Source: Bacteroidales bacterium UBA6366 (lineage in GTDB: Bacteria > Bacteroidota > Bacteroidia > Bacteroidales > UBA932). Taken from it: a stretch of DNA of 12,055 nucleotides. Made by a program: the position numbers and the translations under genes. Below the pieces are notes generated by a model. The model had not been told where the DNA came from, made no database searches, and saw only the letters and a list, made by a program, of their open reading frames with translations. Shown one piece after another: positions 7,234-12,055 of the stretch; the stretch's first letter is position 1, and each line of letters begins with the position of its first letter. The DNA lies in contig DJRG01000049.1 in assembly GCA_002438845.1 (NCBI GenBank), positions 1,134 through 13,188 on the forward strand. The letters run 5' to 3'.

Positions 7234-7698
7234 CTACTTTTTCGGGACACCAGTGTAGGTGACGGGATAGTCACCGAAATTGAGACGGAGGGACAGACTG
7301 TTTGCGGTCAAGGTGCCGGAAAGGGCTGTCACCGTGTACTTCGGGAACGGGACAGTGCCTCCTGAGAGAGGAACGATTCCGTCACCAGAGAACGTGACTT
7401 CGCTGTCTTTCTCGGAATAGCCGACATCCGGGACCGTCACGTCAAGAGAGATGGGCATCTGCGGCACGAACTTGACTTTGTGGAACAGGATCTTCATGGT
7501 GCGGGTGTCTTTGTCCAAAAGACAATCCACGGCCACGTCCTCCGAGACATTGTCCGATCCTCCGGCAGTGACGGTCATGGTTCCTGAATATTCATATTCA
7601 TTGGCGACAAGAGGTTCGTCGTTCGATCCGTTCTCCTTGGTACAGGACTGGGGCAGCAGCATTGCCGCTGCCAGCATAAGCATTGCGATTCTTTTCAT
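7234..7698 (-). CDS. Calycin-like lipoprotein
   Basis: The 154-residue product starts with a lipoprotein signal (MKRIAMLMLAAAMLLPQSC) and Cys19 is the likely lipidated residue. The residues after it, TKENGSNDEP, are polar and acidic, as in many envelope lipoproteins of this phylum. The rest alternates polar and hydrophobic residues as in a beta-barrel: EYSGTMTVTAGG (36-47), a central strand region, and VTALSGTLTANSLSLRLNFG (123-142). This pattern of an opening YSGTMTV and closing SGTL...LSLRLNFG resembles the Bacteroidales calycin-like domain (PF13944 type), though I cannot run the profile. It starts 13 nt after the TonB-dependent receptor stop, so both are almost certainly one transcript and may form a surface receptor pair. 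The ligand is unknown. Confidence 0.75.
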   Translation of the reverse strand: MKRIAMLMLAAAMLLPQSCTKENGSNDEPLVANEYEYSGTMTVTAGGSDNVSEDVAVDCLLDKDTRTMKILFHKVKFVPQMPISLDVTVPDVGYSEKDSEVTFSGDGIVPLSGGTVPFPKYTVTALSGTLTANSLSLRLNFGDYPVTYTGVPKK

Positions 7699-7711
7699 AA
7701 AATACTACTAA

Positions 7712-9946
7712 TTAAAGATTTATTGACATCCCAATCGTCAGCCTGCGAGGTTTCCCCATCTGAAAAAACGAATTGCCGACAGACTTGAAGTAAAACACTG
7801 AATGTTCAGACCCGGAAAGGTTCTGCCCTCTGAGCCAGAACTCCACCTTCGGAGCCGAAAGGCGGATGTCAGCCCCTATCAATGAATATGGCGGCTGCCA
7901 AACGTCCCCAGACTCGTTCCAATTCGTCCTGCCGCAATGATTCAGGTCCGCGTTCAACGACACGGAACGAAGATAGCGTCCTTTGAGCGAAAACTTATAC
8001 CCAGCCCTCAAATAAAGAGTTCCGTTCGGAGAATAGGGTATCCGTTTGCCGGACCAGTCGTTGCGCCCGTCGTCATATTCAATGAAGCGGGCATCCATCA
8101 GACTTCCGGAGAATGCCAGCGAGAGGCCTTTCCAACTCCAGTACGTCTCGATCTCAGTTCCGATGCTCCGGGATTCTCCGGCATTCGCCATCATACGGCC
8201 TGTGCCTTTCTCGTAGGGGAACACGGTCATCTGCTGGTTCCGGCAATCTATGCGGTAAGCGGTGACTGATGATTCAAGAATATGCCCGGCTGACCTCATC
8301 CGGAATTTTCCGCCGACCTCATAGTTCAGGCAACTCTCCGGCTTGTAGGTCAGTCCTTCAGTTGACAGATCTCCTTGACCGTCAAGGTGTACACCGAGCG
8401 ACTCCATCATTCCAAGCATCATTTTCCGCTGAAGGACATCCGAGAAGATCTGTGTGTTGAAGCCTCCGCCCCGATAGCCCTTCGACACGGTGACAGAGAA
8501 TGTCAACCCGGTTCCTTGGACTTTCATCCGCTCGGTAGCGGCATCGTAAATCACTGAGACCTTGGGCTGTAACTGGACACAATCAACAGACTCGTTTCCT
8601 TCGAGGGAAGTGCTGAAAGGAATGTAGTCAGGCATCGCAGGAGCGAGGATGAAATGGATGTCGGAATTGGAATCATAGCGCATCCTGCCGCCCTCATAAT
8701 CAAGCCTGAGTCCTGCCGTGAGTCTCCACCTGCCAAGGCTGAAAACGGACTCGTGATAGGCGGCCAGATTGCCTGACAGAATGTCGAAATCGCTTGAGAT
8801 CCTGAATCTGTCCTCAAGGATGTCAAGCCTTCCGAAGTCCGCAGGGATTCCGGAGTTGGCGTTGTCAAGGATCAAGGACTTAATCCCGCCTTCGAGAAAA
8901 TCCACGGGGGCGCTCATTCTGTTGAACTTAGCCATAATAAACATACCTGTCTGACCGTCCCACCAATCAGGATGGGCTGAAGGCTTCAGGATCAGTTCCT
9001 GAGTAGCCGCCAACTGCCTCTGTGTCTGATTGAGGGTGAATATGGACTCCGGAGTGAAATCCTGATCCATATTCATTGAGTCAAAAAGCATCTGGACGCT
9101 TGCCACCGAACTTATTTTCCAACTTCCAAGGTCCGCTTTAAGTCTAAAGCCATCCATCGCGGTCAGCCTTTTGTAGCCGCTATTGTCATTGTAGTCAATT
9201 GGCAGAAGCCGTTTCTCGTCAAGAAGCCACAACCTGTAAGGGTAGCCGGTCTGGTCCGTGAAGGAAATGGCCAGTCTGTTGTCATAAGTTGCTCGCCCAA
9301 CCTTTCCGATGTGGACCGCACGGAGTGAGACCGCATCAGAAAGACCGCAATGGGAGTCGTCATATTCATTGACATAGAATCCGTTGCTGTGGGAATATGC
9401 CGCCGCGAGCCCGAGTCTTCCCTTGTAGAACGAGGCTTTTGCGGACGTTGTGGCAGCGCTGCCATATTCAACGCTTGCCCTTATCCCTTGATAGACAGCG
9501 GGAGACAATGTCTCGACCGAGAGCACGCCAAGCATAGAGTTGCGGCCGTAGAGCGTGCCTTGAGGACCGCGCAGGAATTCGAGGCTGCGAATGTCCGCGA
9601 ACGAGAAATCGTAGCAGTTTTTGTCCAAAAGCGGCACGTCATCCACATAGAGTCCGATGACGGGATTGTCCATCCGGGATCCGAGGCCTCTGACGTAGAT
9701 GGTTGAAGTCATAGAGGTTCCGTAATCGGGAATATTCAACCCTGGAACAACCGCAGACAGGTTCTTCGGGGATGCTATTCCGCATTCCTCGATTCTTTTC
9801 ATCATGAAAGTTGAGACTCCGGGGATGTCTGAGATGAAGTCTTCGCGCTTCAAGGAAGAGGTCACAACCGAGCCGGAGATCGTGTCTTTGACCTCATGTA
9901 CCGGAGTGATGGCTATCAGGAAGGATGTCAATAAGGATGCAAACAT
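7712..9946 (-). CDS. TonB-dependent outer-membrane receptor
   Basis: With the ATG at 9946 the product has 744 residues. A short signal peptide (MFASLLTSFLIAITP) is followed by DTISGSVVTSSLKRE (21-35), a plausible TonB box region, then the plug domain (about 45-150) with IYVRGLGSR (83-91), LYVDDVPL (99-106) and EFLRGPQGTLYGRNS (123-137). The remainder is the beta-barrel, rich in aromatic strands and ending RRLTIGMSINL. It lacks the carboxypeptidase-like N-terminal domain of SusC proteins and the FecA-type signalling domain, so it looks like a transporter for iron-siderophore, haem, vitamin or another small ligand. The frame is open upstream to 10036, but a -7 box at 9964-9971 sits inside that extension, so the 9946 start is preferred. 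The AraC gene upstream may regulate it, and a lipoprotein gene follows. Confidence 0.93.
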   Translation of the reverse strand: MFASLLTSFLIAITPVHEVKDTISGSVVTSSLKREDFISDIPGVSTFMMKRIEECGIASPKNLSAVVPGLNIPDYGTSMTSTIYVRGLGSRMDNPVIGLYVDDVPLLDKNCYDFSFADIRSLEFLRGPQGTLYGRNSMLGVLSVETLSPAVYQGIRASVEYGSAATTSAKASFYKGRLGLAAAYSHSNGFYVNEYDDSHCGLSDAVSLRAVHIGKVGRATYDNRLAISFTDQTGYPYRLWLLDEKRLLPIDYNDNSGYKRLTAMDGFRLKADLGSWKISSVASVQMLFDSMNMDQDFTPESIFTLNQTQRQLAATQELILKPSAHPDWWDGQTGMFIMAKFNRMSAPVDFLEGGIKSLILDNANSGIPADFGRLDILEDRFRISSDFDILSGNLAAYHESVFSLGRWRLTAGLRLDYEGGRMRYDSNSDIHFILAPAMPDYIPFSTSLEGNESVDCVQLQPKVSVIYDAATERMKVQGTGLTFSVTVSKGYRGGGFNTQIFSDVLQRKMMLGMMESLGVHLDGQGDLSTEGLTYKPESCLNYEVGGKFRMRSAGHILESSVTAYRIDCRNQQMTVFPYEKGTGRMMANAGESRSIGTEIETYWSWKGLSLAFSGSLMDARFIEYDDGRNDWSGKRIPYSPNGTLYLRAGYKFSLKGRYLRSVSLNADLNHCGRTNWNESGDVWQPPYSLIGADIRLSAPKVEFWLRGQNLSGSEHSVFYFKSVGNSFFQMGKPRRLTIGMSINL

Positions 9947-9963
9947 ATCGGGCAAATTCGGGC

Positions 9964-9971
9964 GCAAAGAT
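9964..9971 (-). promoter_or_regulatory. -7 box of the receptor gene
   Basis: TATCTTTG on the minus strand fits TAnnTTTG exactly. It lies 17 nt before the ATG at 9946, giving a leader of only about 12 nt. No good TTTG is found 20 nt upstream, which suits a promoter that needs an activator such as the AraC protein encoded next door. Confidence 0.5.
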
Positions 9972-10064
9972 AGTCCCGATGCGGCTTGCAGACTTATGAT
10001 AATCAGATTTTGGGTTGGACTATTTATACATAGCATTTACCAGGCCATGCATCTTTACGTCTAT

Positions 10065-10151
10065 GTTCCGATGCCAGGTGGTCATGGCGGTCTACGCGCT
10101 TCGCGCGCCCTATCCGGGCGAATGGCCGCCATGACCACCTGGCATCGGAAC
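10065..10151. repeat. 87-bp element with 26-bp perfect inverted repeats
   Basis: Positions 10065-10090 (beginning GTTCCGATGCCAGG) are the exact reverse complement of 10126-10151. The 35-nt centre holds two smaller hairpins: CGCGC/GCGCG (10095-10099 with 10103-10107) and CGCCC/GGGCG (10106-10110 with 10116-10120), which share two bases. As RNA or single-stranded DNA it would form a 26-bp stem topped by a branched loop. It lies 52 bp beyond the AraC stop codon and about 95 bp upstream of the receptor -7 box. No U-run follows on either strand, so it is not a standard terminator. A dispersed palindromic repeat, a MITE-like insertion or a regulatory RNA structure are alternatives. Confidence 0.9.
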
Positions 10152-10203
10152 TTTCCTTTATTATTAATGTTTCTAACGTCAGTAGGAAATATTTCGACCA
10201 CCA

Positions 10204-10962
10204 TTACATGCTTCTGAAGTCGGTCGGAGACATTCCGATCAGTTTCCGGAAGAAACGGGAGAAGTATGCAGGGTCCTCAAAGCCAAGCTTGTAGGAGATC
10301 TCGCTGATCGGGATGGAGTGATCGTGCAGGAGGGTTCTGGCCAGGGACAGCCTTGCGTTCTCCACCCACTCCCCCGCGCTTCTGCCGGTCTCTGACTTCA
10401 CGGCGCGGTTCAGATGACTTGGAGTCACGCTGAGCTCAGCGGCATATTCAGAGACTTTCCCGAAAGGGTGTGAAGGGTCGAAAACCTTGCTGAGATAGGC
10501 CGTGCTGAGCCGGGATGAAGCGGAGGATGTGTTATGAGGGACCGCGTTGTCGAATTGGCACAGAAGGACTTCAAGAAGACCTTGGACATTCGGAAGATCT
10601 TCAGCGAATCGGGTCAGACGGATCATCAGTTCGTCAAAGAAGACCTTGTCCTCCATCGGAACCGTCATCACGCTAGGGGCCTCAAGTCTTAGGATCCTGT
10701 GGCCGGAATTGCGCAGCAGAGTCTGAGAGAACGCCCCCATGTACCCGACCGAATCCTTGAAATGCTTCACCGAATATTCCTCTTCGGGCGGAATCAGGGC
10801 ACAGTCCTGGCCATGAAGCAGGTATGGACAGCCACCAACTTCCATGAGAATCTCCCCGGAAATAAGGTAGATAAATGACCAGTCTTCCCTGACCATCCTC
10901 GGCATCGGCCTTGCCGTCACATATCCGGCCGCATTGAGCGGGCGTATCACAAACTGTCTCAT
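10204..10962 (-). CDS. AraC family transcriptional regulator
   Basis: A 252-residue regulator. The N-terminal part (about 10-100) is the cupin-like ligand-sensing domain, with SFIYLISGEILMEVGG (29-44) and GQDCALIPPEEEYSVKHF (51-68). The C-terminal part holds the two helix-turn-helix motifs of the AraC/XylS family: KVSEYAAELSVTPSHLNRAV (169-188) and PISEISYKLGFEDPAYFSRF (218-237), closing with the typical FRKLIGMSPTDFR (238-250). The ATG overlaps the stop of the anti-sigma-like gene by 4 nt (ATGA), so the two are translated together. A TATCTTTG box at 10971-10978 could also give a near-leaderless transcript. The nearest target candidate is the receptor-lipoprotein pair downstream. Family assignment is secure; inducer and target are inferred or unknown. 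Confidence 0.95.
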   Translation of the reverse strand: MRQFVIRPLNAAGYVTARPMPRMVREDWSFIYLISGEILMEVGGCPYLLHGQDCALIPPEEEYSVKHFKDSVGYMGAFSQTLLRNSGHRILRLEAPSVMTVPMEDKVFFDELMIRLTRFAEDLPNVQGLLEVLLCQFDNAVPHNTSSASSRLSTAYLSKVFDPSHPFGKVSEYAAELSVTPSHLNRAVKSETGRSAGEWVENARLSLARTLLHDHSIPISEISYKLGFEDPAYFSRFFRKLIGMSPTDFRSM

Positions 10963-11660
10963 TTCCGGGGCAAAGATAAGCCTTTTGCCCCAAAAACAAG
11001 AAACAGTATTTCACGTGCCTTCTCCGAGTATGGACTTGGCGAGGTGGCAATGGATTCAAGCAGACGGCGTGCCTTTCTGTCCCGGCCTTGCTTCATCAAG
11101 GTGATGGCCTCAAGCCAATCGACTTCGTAGAGGTGCCGCCGAAGAATGGCGTGGCGGTAACGGGATTCCTCATCGGCAGCCGGAGCCCTTAGGCCATCAT
11201 CGATCCTGAGGCGGGCCTCGGCAAGAGCGGATGCGGCGGTGGGATATTCATTGACGGCGATTTGTGAATATGCCAGTGTGAGAAGACTGTCAAGCGAGTT
11301 GCCGTCACGGGAAACCGGAGGCGTCAGCTCGGAGAAGCATTCTCCACCAATGGTTTTGATGACATTGGACTGCCGGATGGAATAGCCGGAAAGGACGATG
11401 ACTATGGATGCGGCTGCGGAGGATGTCCATATTATCACCCTGCGCAGGATGCGCTTACGTTTAAGGTCTGCCTCAACGTCCGCGAGCATATTCTTCAAAT
11501 GGGCTGTCCGAACCGCTTCGGCAATGGTTCGCTGGGCTTCAACCTCGCCGCGAAGATTCTCATCCTCAGGCAGTTCCTTCTCAAAGGACGCCTTCTCGTC
11601 TTCGGGCATCGCTCCGATGAGATATTCATCAATCCTGTTATTTCGTTCTATGTCAGTCAT
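10959..11660 (-). CDS. Transmembrane anti-sigma-factor-like protein
   Basis: A 233-residue protein. The N-terminus (RIDEYLIGAMPEDEKASFEK, 9-28, then ELPEDENLRGEVEAQR) is the pattern common to cytoplasmic ends of Bacteroidetes anti-sigma proteins, which hold a sigma factor inactive at the membrane. One membrane helix lies at about 73-93 (RRVIIWTSSAAASIVIVLSG). The outer part (about 95-233) is helical and rich in Ala, Leu and Arg, like tetratricopeptide-type repeats: SLLTLAYSQIAVNEYPTAAS (125-144) and WLEAITLMKQGRDRKARRLL (182-201). No zinc-binding HxxxCxxC motif is seen. It starts 8 nt after the stop of a sigma-factor remnant, which supports the sigma/anti-sigma reading, and overlaps the AraC gene by 4 nt. 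Function is inferred from layout and pattern, not proven. Confidence 0.72.
   Translation of the reverse strand: MTDIERNNRIDEYLIGAMPEDEKASFEKELPEDENLRGEVEAQRTIAEAVRTAHLKNMLADVEADLKRKRILRRVIIWTSSAAASIVIVLSGYSIRQSNVIKTIGGECFSELTPPVSRDGNSLDSLLTLAYSQIAVNEYPTAASALAEARLRIDDGLRAPAADEESRYRHAILRRHLYEVDWLEAITLMKQGRDRKARRLLESIATSPSPYSEKAREILFLVFGAKGLSLPRK
10967..10991. repeat. 8-bp palindrome spanning the anti-sigma/AraC junction region
   Basis: GGGGCAAA (10967-10974) and TTTGCCCC (10984-10991) are exact inverted repeats around 9 nt. The left arm overlaps a TATCTTTG -7-like box on the minus strand (10971-10978) with a TTG 18 nt further upstream (10997-10999). It starts 5 bp upstream of the AraC ATG. It lies inside the last codons of the anti-sigma-like gene, so the symmetry might be accidental; an autoregulatory operator is the alternative. 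Confidence 0.35.
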
Positions 11661-11668
11661 CGCTTCGC

Positions 11669-11824
11669 CTATAATTTCTTGAACTTTTCAACCATTTCCT
11701 TAAGCTTCCGCATGCACTTGAATTTCTGAGCCTTGACTGAGTCCGCGCTGTTGTAGCCGAGTTTCTTTGCGATTTCCGCACCGGAAAACATGACATTCGG
11801 TGGCTGATTCCGCGTGCAGGTCCC
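11669..11824 (-). pseudogene. C-terminal stub of a sigma-70-family factor
   Basis: Reading the minus strand, residues from the in-frame TAA at 11825 to the TAG at 11669-11671 give 51 codons. The last 40, from MFSGAEIAKKLGYNSADSVK onwards (11791), carry the region 4 helix-turn-helix of a sigma-70-family factor: GAEIAKKLGYNSADSVK followed by AQKFKCMRKLKEMVEKF. Everything that should precede it, region 2 and the start of region 4, is missing and replaced by an IS3-type OrfA end in the same frame, closed by TAA. The gene therefore looks truncated. An anti-sigma-like gene starts 8 nt downstream, as expected for the original pair. A short protein from the ATG at 11791 is possible but would lack core-polymerase binding. 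Confidence 0.68.
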
Positions 11825-12055
11825 TTACCGCTTGGTGCCAGCTTTTTTTCTTATTTCGATGTGCCAGCGAGCCTCCGCTATGTCTATGATCTTTTCGTTA
11901 AGGCGGTTGCGCAGCCGCTCCATCCTGAGGCTCTCCTCCAGTTCGGAGATCCGCGACTTCAGGGACTCTAGCTCTTCCTGCTCCTTTGACTTCTTTGCTT
12001 CCATAATTCTTCGCGGGGTTCCTTTCCCGTTTTCCGCCTCAAAGATAGAAATCCA
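11825..12055 (-). pseudogene. IS3-family OrfA C-terminal part (transposase remnant)
   Basis: The frame is open from the right edge to TAA at 11825-11827 (76 codons visible). It contains a leucine-zipper stretch, EELESLKSRISELEESLRME (10-29 counted from the ATG at 12004), then LNEKIIDIAEARWHIEIRKK and AGTKR. This resembles the end of OrfA in Bacteroidetes IS3-family elements, where a coiled coil is followed by a conserved IAE...IRKK-G-K tail. The helix-turn-helix half would lie beyond the window. A run of seven A (11843-11849) is in the frame needed for -1 slippage, as in IS3 elements, but no OrfB follows: only 33 nt separate the stop from sigma-factor sequence. The element is thus incomplete on this side. 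A TATCTTTG box at 12040-12047 could serve the ATG at 12004 if this were a separate small gene. Confidence 0.62.

Noticed and set aside
9947..10036. A 30-residue N-terminal extension of the TonB-dependent receptor
   Set aside because: It places non-signal sequence before an evident signal peptide and lies over the TATCTTTG promoter box.
10065..10151. Intrinsic terminator of the AraC gene, or an integron attC site
   Set aside because: No U-run follows the stem on the minus strand; no integrase gene is seen and the arms are perfect rather than showing the unpaired bases typical of attC.
10065..10151. tRNA or other classical structural RNA
   Set aside because: No T-loop or anticodon-arm pattern; the structure is dominated by one long stem.
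9804..10217. A plus-strand reading frame across the long palindrome
   Set aside because: It is antisense to the receptor gene, reads through the inverted repeat and has no recognisable protein features.

Overview
The window looks like chromosomal DNA from a member of the Bacteroidales, with roughly even GC. The evidence is promoters of the Bacteroidetes type (a TAnnTTTG box at -7), a calycin-like lipoprotein, an SGNH esterase with a GxDLY-type N-terminal domain, a TonB-dependent receptor, and a transmembrane anti-sigma-like protein beside a sigma-factor fragment. I cannot name the genus from sequence alone.

Left part (1-5572): housekeeping genes. The 5' end of gyrA runs off the left edge on the minus strand. 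Behind its promoter, a 42-residue unknown protein is read divergently from a promoter that carries a perfect 11-bp palindrome. It converges with clpC, with no base between the two stop codons. This ClpC has two complete AAA+ modules but lacks the coiled-coil middle domain usual for the family. Divergent from clpC, an AI-2E-family membrane transporter is followed, with a 1-nt overlap, by a secreted alpha/beta-hydrolase.

Middle part (5569-7233): an exported SGNH/GDSL esterase on the minus strand, whose stop codon overlaps that of the hydrolase. Its upstream region holds a clear -33/-7 promoter and a short tandem array of 52-bp units, each folding into a hairpin.

Right part (7234-12055): all genes are on the minus strand. 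In transcription order they are an IS3-type OrfA remnant at the window edge, the C-terminal stub of a sigma-70-family factor, a membrane anti-sigma-like protein, an AraC-family regulator (4-nt overlap with the previous gene), an 87-bp near-palindromic element with 26-bp perfect arms, a TonB-dependent receptor with its own promoter, and a calycin-like lipoprotein 13 nt behind it. A plausible reading is a regulatory operon (sigma, anti-sigma, AraC) beside an outer-membrane uptake pair. The sigma gene is broken next to the mobile-element remnant, so the original control of the operon is probably altered.

Across the whole window the hexamer GAATAT (or ATATTC) occurs about 38 times by eye, where base composition predicts about five. 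It appears on both strands, in several codon frames and between genes. This DNA-level word bias, the long palindrome and the hairpin array are the most unusual things here.
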